Shown here one piece after another: positions 19,277 through 27,774 of a DNA stretch of 64,000 bases (positions are counted from its first letter, which is position 1; every line of letters starts with the position of its first letter). The position numbers were made by a program, and so were the translations under genes. Origin of the DNA: JAFGRU01 sp016934985 (GTDB lineage Bacteria > Desulfobacterota > Desulfuromonadia > Desulfuromonadales > JAAYDE01); NCBI GenBank assembly GCA_963665045.2, contig CAXXJQ010000006.1, positions 248,001 through 312,000 of the forward strand, given 5' to 3'. The notes under the pieces were generated by a model. That model made no database searches and was not told where the DNA came from. It worked only from the letters and a program-made list of their open reading frames with translations.

Positions 19277-19294
19277 TAGTATGAAGCCTTTCAT
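19259..19294 (-). CDS. Candidate 11-codon leader micro-ORF
   Basis: Eleven codons (MKGFILFFMNT) preceded by a very strong ribosome-binding site (GGGAGGGAGG four bases before the ATG). The last four codons and the stop fall in the first arm of the 20-bp hairpin, so a translating ribosome would open that hairpin. This geometry resembles leader-peptide control, but there is no other evidence that it is translated. Confidence 0.35.
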   Translation of the reverse strand: MKGFILFFMNT

Positions 19295-19345
19295 TTTTCC
19301 TCCCTCCCATAAAAACATTAAAAAAAATAATTTGATTTTTTATCA

Positions 19346-19361
19346 AGCAAAGATTAGTCCA
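19346..19361 (-). promoter_or_regulatory. Candidate sigma54 promoter of the PEP-CTERM gene
   Basis: The minus strand reads TGGACTAATCTTTGCT: GG and GC separated by ten bases as needed for the -24/-12 elements, with TTGCT at -12 in full and TGG at -24. The CAC that normally follows TGG is missing. Transcription would start near 19334, giving a leader of about 200 bases that contains the micro-ORF and hairpin. PEP-CTERM genes are often controlled by sigma54 with PrsK/PrsR, which supports but does not prove the call. Confidence 0.4.
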
Positions 19362-20084
19362 TGGGCCAAACAAACTGTTTTTATTAATGTTTTTCTACCC
19401 CCAAAAGCCAATTCGCCCAAAATGTAAAATTTCCCAACAACCTTTTTTATCGCAACCAAGTACTGAATTATAAGGTCCGTGTATTTATTAGAAACGAGAA
19501 TCTATTATCGGAAATTTTTAACAAACTGATTTAAAAGGACAATCTTCCAGAATTTTTTATTTGGGCGGGCACACGATGTTGCGACAAGAAGATTTTCTTA
19601 TGGAGGGCAAGTCAAAAATTTATTGATCTGCTCAAAAAACTGTAAAACTTTCCGACACAATGTCTTTTTTAAGGAGGGATAAAACTCTCCTGAACGACGG
19701 GTCCAAAATTATTTCTAGTATATTTTTTGATAGATTGAATCTATTTTTTTAACTGTAAAGAAAACTGACAATAATTCTGGAAATCAACCTACCCATAAAA
19801 AAAGGCTTAGCGTCGGGCTCAAAAATGGGAAACCAGCCAAAGGTAGTCTCAATATTGATATTGCCTTTTTGGCGGGAAATTCTATTGACCAATGAGTTGT
19901 GTCACATTGTTTTGGAAAGTTTGGTTGGCATATTTTGACGGGTTTTATAACACCTGGGCCTGCAATTTCTAGAAAATGAAAGGAATTCAACCTTACAAAC
20001 TATTCTGGACGCAACTAAACCTTACAGATATTATTAGATCAGGTTGCGATTACAACAATTTGTCTTAAACAAACGGGTTTTGCT
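19362..20084. other. AT-rich gene-free region
   Basis: About 720 bases upstream of the PEP-CTERM promoter candidate and downstream of the phosphatase gene. It is much richer in A and T than its neighbours and has no open frame with protein-like composition. It may hold enhancer sites for the PEP-CTERM gene or be decayed DNA; nothing specific is recognised. Confidence 0.5.
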
Positions 20085-20705
20085 TCACTTTCGCGCAATT
20101 ACCAACCCATCCCTTTTGGAAGGGTCCTCTTTTGTTTCTTTGAGTCCGGCATCTCTTTTTATCGCTTCGATATCAAGCTCCCGGATCCAATCGGGAAGAT
20201 TGCCGAAAACCGAATGAAAATTGAAGCCGCCTTCGGTCATTTCCCTGATAGCCTCCTCTTTCGTCCAGCCCTGAACGGCAACCCGGTACAAAGCGCACAT
20301 GGTGCCGGTACGATCAGCACCGTGCAGACAGTGGACCAGGACCGGCGTCCGCTTCGGGTTGGTGACGATTTGTAAAAAGCGGACAATTTCTTTCCTCTCC
20401 GGGTGCCAGGCTTTCATATAAATGTGCTCATAGCCCAAACCCGTATCGCCGATCTCATCCCTGTCCGAATGGAAGAAACGAAGATTTACCACCGTTTCAA
20501 TGCCCAGCTTTTTAAGCCGCGTCATCCCTTCTGCCGTGGGCTGGGCACTGCGGTAGAGGTTGTCGCTGACCTTGTGCAAATTGGGCACACCTTCGAGCAT
20601 GACAGGATGAGCCCAGGATACCGGGCGCTCAGCCTGGGGCTCGGAGGCAAGGCAGACATTAGCCATCAGCAAAAGACCTCCCATCAGGGCTATGGTCCAT
20701 CTCAT
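20085..20705 (-). CDS. Periplasmic dual-specificity/tyrosine phosphatase-like protein
   Basis: A 206-residue protein with a signal peptide (cut likely after CLA/SEP, near residue 21), so it is exported. The cysteine-phosphatase signature HCLHGADRTG (HC-x5-R) is complete near residue 124, with Cys nucleophile and Arg; an Asp-containing general-acid loop (FFHSDRDE) lies about 45 residues before. The N-terminal part (NLYRSAQPTAEGMTRLKKLGIETVVNLR) is typical of the DSP/PTP family that includes phosphoinositide-like enzymes. Its substrate in the periplasm is unknown. The metallophosphoesterase gene lies 54 bases upstream on the same strand, suggesting co-transcription. Confidence 0.85.
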   Translation of the reverse strand: MRWTIALMGGLLLMANVCLASEPQAERPVSWAHPVMLEGVPNLHKVSDNLYRSAQPTAEGMTRLKKLGIETVVNLRFFHSDRDEIGDTGLGYEHIYMKAWHPERKEIVRFLQIVTNPKRTPVLVHCLHGADRTGTMCALYRVAVQGWTKEEAIREMTEGGFNFHSVFGNLPDWIRELDIEAIKRDAGLKETKEDPSKRDGLVIARK

Positions 20706-20759
20706 ATTGCTATCTCCACTCGATGTTGCCCGATAACACAGGCCGGGCGAGTTGGAAGA

Positions 20760-21596
20760 TCAAGCCACCCCTTGCGGCTGGACAAGTTCCAGCACAGCAA
20801 TTTCAGGGTAGCAATTAAATCGTACCGGGAACATGGTCCAGCCGATTCCCCGGCTGATAAACAGCGGCCCTTTAGGGGTGGCAATCAAGCCGCTCGTGTA
20901 TTTCTTGTTTCTCACGGGGAGAATTGGGGGTCCGAAAACGGGGATTACTACCTGGCCACCGTGGGTGTGACCACTCACGACGAGCGACAAAGGCGTTTTA
21001 TACTCTGTATCGATGGAATCCGGATTATGGCACAGAAGAATTCGACAATCGTTTTCATCCGCACCGGAAAAGGCCTTGTCGATTTTTAATTGGTCATACC
21101 ATAGATCACCGGCGCCGCCGATGAGAATCCTCTCTTTGCCGCGGCATATGGGTTTTGAAATGTGTCGGATATTCTGTCCTGTCCGTTCCAACCAATAAAG
21201 TGACCTTTCCGTATCAGCCCCGTGGTCGTGATTGCCCAAAACGGAATAAACCCCATCCCGTGCTTCAAGTTTGCCCAAAAGAGGCCAAATTTTCTCGATC
21301 TCCTTGATTGTGTTTCTTTGATGGACCAAGTCGCCGGTAGAGACGATAATGTCCGTTCCCAGTTTATTGGTCTTCTGCACCACGCTCTCAATAAAGGATT
21401 CGGAAACCAGAAAGCCCAGGTGCAGGTCCGTCAGGTGGGCAATGGTGAAACCGTTAAACGAAGGGGGAAGATTGGCAACAGGAATCCGATAGCGATTGAC
21501 CTGGACGAGATTTCTTTCGATCAGAACTGGATAGCTGCCTACCAAAGCGGCGGCTCCACCAAAAAAAGAAAATTTAAGAAATGTTCTCCTGTTCAT
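20760..21596 (-). CDS. Metallophosphoesterase with Tat-like signal
   Basis: A 278-residue calcineurin-like phosphoesterase. The N-terminus NRRTFLKFSFFGGAAALVGS carries a twin-arginine motif and hydrophobic stretch, so it is probably exported folded or anchored on the outer face of the inner membrane. Metal-site motifs are all present: DLHLG, STGDLVHQ, LGNHDHG, LLCHNPD and SGHTHGGQ. This set resembles YkuE/YaeI-type enzymes acting on phosphodiesters or phospholipids. It is next to the dual-specificity phosphatase gene on the same strand. Confidence 0.9.
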   Translation of the reverse strand: MNRRTFLKFSFFGGAAALVGSYPVLIERNLVQVNRYRIPVANLPPSFNGFTIAHLTDLHLGFLVSESFIESVVQKTNKLGTDIIVSTGDLVHQRNTIKEIEKIWPLLGKLEARDGVYSVLGNHDHGADTERSLYWLERTGQNIRHISKPICRGKERILIGGAGDLWYDQLKIDKAFSGADENDCRILLCHNPDSIDTEYKTPLSLVVSGHTHGGQVVIPVFGPPILPVRNKKYTSGLIATPKGPLFISRGIGWTMFPVRFNCYPEIAVLELVQPQGVA

Positions 21597-21661
21597 TGAT
21601 TTCGCACTTATTTGTAGGAATTAAGAGGGACTTTCCTCATCACCTCGGCCGGCTCATCTTG

Positions 21662-22651
21662 TCACTGCAGCTGCTTCAACAAACCTGACCGGATCATGTC
21701 AAAAGCTTCCAAAATTCGAGCCACAAACTGGTCTTTGGGACGAAAACTACTTCGGGTCTGGTCGAGAAAGTCAACCTGAAGATGATTCAGCATTTTGTGC
21801 AACCGCCGACGATGCAGACCTGTCGCTGCTTGAAACGGATCAGTGATAATCCCAGACAGCGCCGCAAAAGCCGCCAGCAGAGCCATAATTCCAGCCCAAA
21901 TGCCTACCGTCAACGCCAACGAAGTCTCGGGAGGGAACCAGCTGTAATACACATTGCCCAGGGTTTCTCCAAAAATAAAATCCCGTGCCGCCATGGTTTT
22001 GGCCACCACGGATGCCAACAAAACCGCGATACCTACCCCGCCGGGCGTAAACTTCTGAAAAGCAAAAGCCCCTGCAATGGAACACGACAAACAGTTGGTG
22101 ATATCCGCCGAAGCGGTGCGGGTAACCCTGTACTGAATCAGGGCCTGGTCAACCAACGGCTCAATCAGCTGTTGAAACTGCCGACTGTCGACAGGGACAT
22201 CCGTATGACTTTCATACACATCCTGCAGGGACTCAATAATATACTCTTCCAATAAACTGGTGGATCGGTCCATTTTCAACAGATCAAGCAGGATCAGTTC
22301 AGAAATACGTTGTTGTACCCGGGTGGTAAAACCGGCCGGCACCCGGTCAAGCGGACGATAAAGCCAAGCCAGCCTGGCTTGTTTCCTGACAAGACATTTC
22401 ACCAGGGACAACAAGGCATAAACAGGTGCCCAGAACAGATTGGCAGGAGCACGCAGCATATCCCAGCCCAACGCCACCCGGTTAGTCGCCACGGCGCCCG
22501 GGTAGCAAAAGTGGCGATCGATAAAACCAGCCACGCCCTCCCGACAGAAATCAAAATACCGCTGGGCACCCCGGGCAATAGCCTCCTCGACCTCCTCCTG
22601 GGAGACATTTTGGTGAGGTTGTTGGGCTTTTGAGGAAGTTTGGTCCGACAT
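21662..22651 (-). CDS. Hypothetical membrane protein (DUF6635-like)
   Basis: A 329-residue protein with a charged N-terminus (1-25), an amphipathic helical region containing RYFDFCREGVAGFIDRHF, then a long central part with hydrophobic segments near residues 190-225 and 245-275 and a Lys/Arg-rich C-terminus. The beginning and overall shape resemble DUF6635 proteins, a family of unknown function; I hold this loosely. No catalytic motif is visible. The ATG at 22651 has a weak AAGGGATCC upstream. Confidence 0.6.
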   Translation of the reverse strand: MSDQTSSKAQQPHQNVSQEEVEEAIARGAQRYFDFCREGVAGFIDRHFCYPGAVATNRVALGWDMLRAPANLFWAPVYALLSLVKCLVRKQARLAWLYRPLDRVPAGFTTRVQQRISELILLDLLKMDRSTSLLEEYIIESLQDVYESHTDVPVDSRQFQQLIEPLVDQALIQYRVTRTASADITNCLSCSIAGAFAFQKFTPGGVGIAVLLASVVAKTMAARDFIFGETLGNVYYSWFPPETSLALTVGIWAGIMALLAAFAALSGIITDPFQAATGLHRRRLHKMLNHLQVDFLDQTRSSFRPKDQFVARILEAFDMIRSGLLKQLQ

Positions 22652-22829
22652 AAAAAACAGGATCCCTTGAAATAATTTGGGGAATAATCAGCATTATGCC
22701 AATTATTCCCCAAAACGCCAAGCACCCCAGTTAAGTACCGGTCCGCCGGACAAGAATATTATTTTCTCGCAGCCTGCCAGGCCAGCTGTTATTCTCCCTC
22801 GGACAATCCAGCCTCAACGTCACCTTTCT

Positions 22830-23171
22830 TTATTTCATCTCCCGGAATTTAGCTTCCATGGCGGTTATCTCTTCGATGCGTATCAGGGCATCATAAAAAT
22901 CCTTGCCTCTCAGTTTTTCCAGATGGACAAGATTGTTGCCGACTTCCTTGACATAACCCTGCAACACTTTCCCCGACTTCAAATGGACAAAAACATCTTG
23001 GTTCATGTAGTTCTTGAGGTTGTCCGCCAGGGAAATGGAAGTATCGAACCTGGCCCCTTCAACAGCCACCACGTTGCGGGCCAGAGCTTCGGACGGGAAG
23101 AAAGAGGCCGATCCCCAACACATGGTTGCTGCCAATACTACCACTACAACAAAACCGACTCTTTTTTTCAT
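22830..23171 (-). CDS. Exported small protein with Sm-like fold pattern
   Basis: The ATG at 23171 is chosen because AGGGGGG lies just before it; the frame is open from 23231. The 113-residue product has a signal peptide (cut probably after ALA near residue 32). The mature part reads NYMNQDVFVHLKSGKVLQGYVKEVGNNLVHLEKLRGKDFYDALIRIEEITAMEA, the short strand-Gly-strand pattern of Sm/LSm-like beta-barrels, unusual for an exported protein. Function unknown. Confidence 0.7.
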   Translation of the reverse strand: MKKRVGFVVVVVLAATMCWGSASFFPSEALARNVVAVEGARFDTSISLADNLKNYMNQDVFVHLKSGKVLQGYVKEVGNNLVHLEKLRGKDFYDALIRIEEITAMEAKFREMK

Positions 23172-23283
23172 GATCCCCCCCTCTGTTTTTTGAAAACCTT
23201 TTTGTTCAGTTTTGCATCCCCTGTACTTCAACAGAAAACCAAAGCAGGCATTTGCCTCTTCTCCGCATCCTTCCGTTCAGGAA

Positions 23284-23526
23284 CTATTGAATCAGGAGCA
23301 ATGAAATATATGGAGCTATGCAGAACAGGATCACAAGGACTTTATACAATCCCAAATAGCCATAGACGGTAACAGCAACGCTTTCTTCCTTAACCCCGAA
23401 TAACTGGCCGTGAAATCTGCACATAATTCCTTTAAGCAAAATAACCAGGCCGGTGCTTAATAACAGAAGGCTCACATTGATTACCGTCATCCATCTGAAG
23501 AATTCCGTAAGTTGCTCTAAGGTCAT
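23284..23526 (-). CDS. Small two-helix membrane protein (DUF6868-like)
   Basis: An 80-residue protein with GAGGGAG before its ATG. It begins MTLEQLTEFFRWMTVINVSLLLLS and has two membrane segments (about 14-32 and 58-78) joined by a basic/acidic loop, fitting the DUF6868 family as I remember it. Function unknown. It is 113 bases upstream of the exported Sm-like gene on the same strand. Confidence 0.7.
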   Translation of the reverse strand: MTLEQLTEFFRWMTVINVSLLLLSTGLVILLKGIMCRFHGQLFGVKEESVAVTVYGYLGLYKVLVILFCIAPYISLLLIQ

Positions 23527-23667
23527 CTCTAATCTCCCTCTGTTGCTGGGCTGGCAGGTTTGAGGTGCGGGGCGATCGGGCCGGCCGGTTCCTATTGAAA
23601 GAACAGGCGAAGCGTCTATTTCCCATGGATAAAAGAAAGAAAATTCTGTCCCCTTGTCCCCCTTTTT

Positions 23668-23973
23668 TTATTCTATGTGTTCTTTGGCTGTTTTGAGAGC
23701 AAGATTTTTATCTTTTGTAAACAGCCTCCAATTCATATTTGATGAATGGATACCAGCTTCCTTGTCCTGCCCTCTACTGTAATACCAGTGTCCAAAACGT
23801 TCTACGGTAGCAAAGGGGTGATTTTCTGTACAAAAAATCCCGCAAGGGTTGATCTCTTTAAAGAAAATAGTTTCATCCGGAGCATCATCGAAAGATAAAT
23901 CTGCAGGTAATTCTATTTGAGACACATCGACATTCTCTTCTACCTTTTCATCCAGCCAGTCTGAAATCTTCAT
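23668..23973 (-). CDS. Hypothetical 101-residue soluble protein
   Basis: An acidic protein (MKISDWLDEKVEENVDVSQIELP...) with a central Cys pair (NPCGIFCTENHP) and an aromatic stretch (ERFGHWYYSRGQDKEAG). No signal or membrane segment. Codon use fits the neighbouring genes, which supports its being real; I do not recognise the family. Confidence 0.55.
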   Translation of the reverse strand: MKISDWLDEKVEENVDVSQIELPADLSFDDAPDETIFFKEINPCGIFCTENHPFATVERFGHWYYSRGQDKEAGIHSSNMNWRLFTKDKNLALKTAKEHIE

Positions 23974-24118
23974 TTGACTTATTACCCTTTCAGAAATTCA
24001 GCAACATTGACAGATGGAAATTTCTTCCTTTTGACGTTATTAAAACAACCTATTAAACGCAAGCTGAAATCTCATCAAAGGCCTCGATTTTCATAAAGCT
24101 CCTGCAAACTTCCCAAAT

Positions 24119-24157
24119 AATGCCGGGGGCGGAATAATAACTCCGTCCCCGGCATTT
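24119..24157. terminator. GC-rich hairpin, likely terminator
   Basis: AATGCCGGGG...CCCCGGCATT forms a stem of about 15 pairs with one mismatch and a short AT loop. The stretch after it on the plus strand starts with TTTT; on the minus strand only a broken T-run follows. It sits just after the broken peptidoglycan-binding gene end at 24181 on the minus strand. Confidence 0.6.
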
Positions 24158-24180
24158 TGCATTTCAAGAATTATCTGTGT

Positions 24181-24342
24181 TCAGTACAGCCCCAACCCTT
24201 TGAGGGTTTTCGGTCCGGCGATACCATCCACCGGCAGCCCTTTGGCTTTCCGGTATTTTTCCACGGCCACACGAACCTCGTCGTCAAATACGCCGTCTTC
24301 CGGCCCCGACAAGAAGCTTCCTTTTTCAGACAAGTCTTGCAG
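24181..24342 (-). pseudogene. Remnant of a peptidoglycan-binding domain
   Basis: 53 codons and a stop read LQDLSEKGSFLSGPEDGVFD...KAKGLPVDGIAGPKTLKGLGLY, nearly identical to the C-terminus of the VWA protein encoded at 27775-29325. A stop codon lies directly before it in frame (24343-24345) and no start is available, so only the end of a once larger gene remains. It is the trace of a duplication or deletion in this region. Confidence 0.85.
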
Positions 24343-24386
24343 TCAGACGCATCGAACCCGAAAAACCTTGGCCGGTCTTTTTTTGA

Positions 24387-25652
24387 TTACTCTTCTTTTG
24401 GCTGATTAAGCGATTTTATAAGGGCCTTTTTCCCCCAGGTTTCGGTTTTTTCATATATCCGACTCATGTAGGTCTTGACCGTTGATTCCGAAATCCCTAT
24501 TTCTTTGGCCACCTCACGATAAGGCAATCCTCGAAGCACCCCGCAAAGAACCTCGTTCTCACGCTCCGAAAGGAGCTGTAGGATTTCATGCGGCACGTCA
24601 GCCTGATCTATTACAGTGTTACTGTCCGGAGGCAAAGGACGTTTAAAAACAAAAAACGCCAAGGCTGCAAGGTTCAACACAAGGCTTTCGGAAAAAATCA
24701 GAAAGCGTGATTGTGTCCCGAAAATCTCGACAAAAAAGAGTCCACCCAATATCCCCATGCACAAAACAGCGCAACCCAAGGCGAAAGCCTGGCCCGGATT
24801 CTTGCTTGTCGCAAGGAAGGCCACCAGGAATAGATCGATAAAACCGCAAGCAGCCTGGATCGTCCACATCCCCAGGTTAATTCCAGGCATTGCCGGGAAA
24901 TAAATAAACCAACAAGTTATCAACGCACAGACAAATCCAGCAAACAGGACGACAACCGGCCTTTTGCGAAACAAGACTGCCGCCGCGGCGACAATCAGGC
25001 AATAAACAAACAACTCGGAACCGCCAAACCAGGCTTTCTCCTGGTAAAGCGGTTGTAAAAAACCATACAAAAGACCGGCTATTACCTGATAGAGCAGAAC
25101 GAAGGGGAGATAATCCCAAAGCGGCCGGAGGTCACCTCGCCTTTGCCGAGGCAACTTAATTGTCAGGGGCAAAAGGACTATACCTATTGTCAGGACATAT
25201 CCTCCCGCATACCCAGGCGGCAAACGAGTCACCCCAAAAAGCAGCAGATTCGCCACAATCAGGCTCCACCCGGCAGCCTCAACCGGTTTATGCGCTCCAG
25301 CCAGGAGAGCCCCACCACGCAGGGCGAGGGCAGATCCGCCCAGCCCCGCCATCATCAAGGAAAAAAAAGAAAGAAACGGAAACAGCCAATACGTCAGAGT
25401 CGCGAGGATAGCCAGGACGCTACCCCAAAAAGTGACCCGTTCAATATTTTCTGCCGGAAAAAAAACGGCAAAAACCAATAGACCGACAACGTGGGGGACC
25501 AGGAAAACAACCAGGGGATGGGATATCCGATCCGCCATTTGCAGTGGGCCAGTCATCGGAAACGCCAATAACCAGAAGGTAAAAGCGGCAAAAGGGAGAG
25601 AGTTTTTGATAGAAGCAAGTTTCAGCTGACTAATCAACACAAATACGACCAT
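24387..25652 (-). CDS. Membrane-bound LuxR-family transcriptional regulator
   Basis: The ATG at 25652 with AAAGGA upstream is preferred over the GTG 13 codons earlier. The 421-residue protein has about 11-12 predicted membrane segments over residues 1-350 and a C-terminal LuxR/GerE helix-turn-helix (LLSERENEVLCGVLRGLPYREVAKEIGISESTVKTYMSRIYEKT). It therefore looks like a membrane-embedded sensor that binds DNA from the inner membrane, with no REC domain. The layout resembles regulators that combine a multi-spanning MFS-like sensor region with a LuxR output domain. Target genes may include the adjacent lipoprotein, transcribed divergently from 26014. Confidence 0.88.
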   Translation of the reverse strand: MVVFVLISQLKLASIKNSLPFAAFTFWLLAFPMTGPLQMADRISHPLVVFLVPHVVGLLVFAVFFPAENIERVTFWGSVLAILATLTYWLFPFLSFFSLMMAGLGGSALALRGGALLAGAHKPVEAAGWSLIVANLLLFGVTRLPPGYAGGYVLTIGIVLLPLTIKLPRQRRGDLRPLWDYLPFVLLYQVIAGLLYGFLQPLYQEKAWFGGSELFVYCLIVAAAAVLFRKRPVVVLFAGFVCALITCWFIYFPAMPGINLGMWTIQAACGFIDLFLVAFLATSKNPGQAFALGCAVLCMGILGGLFFVEIFGTQSRFLIFSESLVLNLAALAFFVFKRPLPPDSNTVIDQADVPHEILQLLSERENEVLCGVLRGLPYREVAKEIGISESTVKTYMSRIYEKTETWGKKALIKSLNQPKEE

Positions 25653-26013
25653 TTTTCCTTTCAAGAAAAGAAAAATAGCAAAAGTTGACACAAAAGTCGA
25701 CTGTTAAGAGCGGCCTTTTGCCAGGAAAATAAACGGCTGTAATTATTCAGAAAAATACTAAAGCTCGCGACTCCGTACGATCATTTGAATTTCCGGACCG
25801 GTTTTCCCCGAGAGGATACACCGTGCTCCTCATGACATCCGGTTATCCACAGTTCCAGATACCTGAATCGGGCGTATTGCCGAACAAAGGGCGAACAATT
25901 TCCCAGGTTATCCCGATAAATCAAACGGCCATTTTTTCTTATAATTATCTCCGTAAAAATACCTCTCGACGACTCTCCACAGGAAAACATTTTCAAGTGA
26001 AAGGAATGACTGC
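25653..26013. other. Divergent control region between LuxR regulator and lipoprotein gene
   Basis: A 361-base gene-free stretch between two divergent starts. It should hold both promoters; I see AT-rich parts but no inverted repeat strong enough to name an operator. Confidence 0.4.
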
Positions 26014-27465
26014 ATGACTGAACATCATCCATATGACATCGGTAAAACGGTACCGACCTCAGCAACTCTGTTTTTCAAGGGCTTCCGGCTTGCCTGGATT
26101 GCTCTCGGAACCCTCCTGATATTGGTCCTGGCAGGTTGCGGTTCCGGTTCCTCCTCCAATGACCTTCCTCCCATTGAAGATGCGCTCTGGATCGGCATCC
26201 AGGGTGGAAGCGACGGCGCCTGGCAGGAGTTCATCAGTGTCGGCACCATGGAGGAATTAAATGCTTTGGGACTCCAACAGGCAGCAACAGGGGGAGTAGC
26301 ATTTCAGTGGGATAATGGGGTACTGCACATATCCGATGACGACGGTGACGGAAAATACGGTTTGGTAGTCGTCATGGCCCTGGCCAGTTCCCAACGGGTA
26401 ACCTCTTTCGCTCTGCAAACGACGGTAAGTGAACTGTCAAGCCTCGATTTCAACGAACTGCTTCCGCAGGAGGAGAGTGCCACTCTCCAGGTCGAGGTTG
26501 AGGAACCAACCGGCTTTGGCTCCTCCTACATCCGTCTGTCCCTGCACGATGATTATGAGGGAATAAGTTCAGGCTTCACCTATTCCCAATCGTTTGAGAA
26601 ACCCCCGGGCACTTATGACTTAATCGTGACCCGGGCCAATTCGTTCTCTGAGTTACCGACGCATCTGGAAGCCCGGCGCAACCTGTCACTTACAGACGGG
26701 GCCACACTGACGGAAACCATAGCCGGCGATGTATTTGACGTCGCCAATGCGTTGTCCGGCCCATATACCATCCAGGTCTTGAATGCCGACAATAACCCCA
26801 TGGACAAATCTCTCTACCGTGGGGACGTGAACCTCCTGACCGCGAACCACACAGAGGCGGAACTGGGAGATAAATCAACCAGCGATAATACGGACCTCAC
26901 CTTTGCCACCCTTGGAGCTTTGCTGGGGCCTGAGGATGTCTATTTACTGTACTTGGGAATCGAGCCCGACGATGCCAGCTTTATCAGCTATTTCCAAGGT
27001 TTCCGTTCTGAAGGAAACAAGATTGTTAAACCCCCATCCGATCCCCTTGACGGGGCCTTCGATTCCCAGACATCCGGTGGCAAACTGCTGCCAGGACTGA
27101 CCGGCACAACCTACACAGACGCTATCGGCTATACCACCCAGTATTTCGGCACAGCCGAGGATGTCGATTACCAGATCTCGATGCATGTTTCGCAAGGCAG
27201 ATCTGCTGAATATACCAACGTAACAAATATTTCCTTTTTTATGCCGGACCTCACCTCCACCCAAGGCTGGAACAGCCGCTGGTCACTTCCGGATACAGCC
27301 GTCATGGATTATGCTCTCGCCTCTGCCCAGGTGGGCGCAGCAGGCATCGATCTGGAGGATTTGATCAACTGGTATTTGGGGGGGACCTCATACCTGGGAG
27401 AGGACGAGTGGTTTGCAAGCATTGCCAAATTCGAGTACGGTGAGGGAGCAGGAGGTCCACTCTAA
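26014..27465 (+). CDS. Large hypothetical lipoprotein
   Basis: A 483-residue protein with AAGGAATG before its ATG. A long N-region (about 20 residues) precedes the hydrophobic stretch, and LVLAGC near residue 44 is the lipobox, so it is lipid-anchored. A Ser/Gly-rich spacer (GSGSSSND) follows. The mature part is rich in Asp, Gly, Ser and Thr with a DDDGDGKYG stretch near residue 110 that could bind calcium, and is predicted to be beta-rich. No known domain was recognised. Divergent from the membrane-bound LuxR regulator. Confidence 0.75.
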   Translation: MTEHHPYDIGKTVPTSATLFFKGFRLAWIALGTLLILVLAGCGSGSSSNDLPPIEDALWIGIQGGSDGAWQEFISVGTMEELNALGLQQAATGGVAFQWDNGVLHISDDDGDGKYGLVVVMALASSQRVTSFALQTTVSELSSLDFNELLPQEESATLQVEVEEPTGFGSSYIRLSLHDDYEGISSGFTYSQSFEKPPGTYDLIVTRANSFSELPTHLEARRNLSLTDGATLTETIAGDVFDVANALSGPYTIQVLNADNNPMDKSLYRGDVNLLTANHTEAELGDKSTSDNTDLTFATLGALLGPEDVYLLYLGIEPDDASFISYFQGFRSEGNKIVKPPSDPLDGAFDSQTSGGKLLPGLTGTTYTDAIGYTTQYFGTAEDVDYQISMHVSQGRSAEYTNVTNISFFMPDLTSTQGWNSRWSLPDTAVMDYALASAQVGAAGIDLEDLINWYLGGTSYLGEDEWFASIAKFEYGEGAGGPL

Positions 27466-27525
27466 TTATTTTTAAGGAAAAATATGTTCTCGACATCTGT
27501 AATAGTCACCGAAAAAAACCACTCC

Positions 27526-27630
27526 ATGGGACTGGGGCGGCCATGGGAAGTGCATCTGACGCCTGCATGGCGTAAATTAAGCGTCCAAGGATGGGTTTAT
27601 ACGGCCCTGGGATGGGCGATCCAATCCCAT
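27526..27630. repeat. MITE-like repeat, copy 1 (105 bp)
   Basis: Ends are inverted repeats ATGGGACTGG and CCAATCCCAT (9 of 10 match). The body matches the copy at 30338-30622 over its whole length, for example GGATGGGTTTATACGGCCC against GGATGGGTTTATGCGGCCC. No coding content. It lies in the gene-free stretch 27466-27774. Confidence 0.75.
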
Positions 27631-27722
27631 TCAATGGACTGGAACATAGCTGTTTGAAATACAAAATCCCGTCTAATATTTCATGTCCCCCTTGGCAAAT
27701 CTTCCGATTTGATCTTTCCAAG

Positions 27723-27761
27723 AACAGGGAGCGGCAAAAAAACACCGCTCCCTGTTTTTTC
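27723..27761 (+). terminator. Intrinsic terminator of the lipoprotein gene
   Basis: A perfect 12-bp stem (27723-27734 with 27745-27756), ten-base A-rich loop and a run of T after it on the plus strand. It ends the rightward lipoprotein transcript before the convergent VWA gene. Confidence 0.85.
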
Positions 27762-27774
27762 CAGCACTTCCAAC

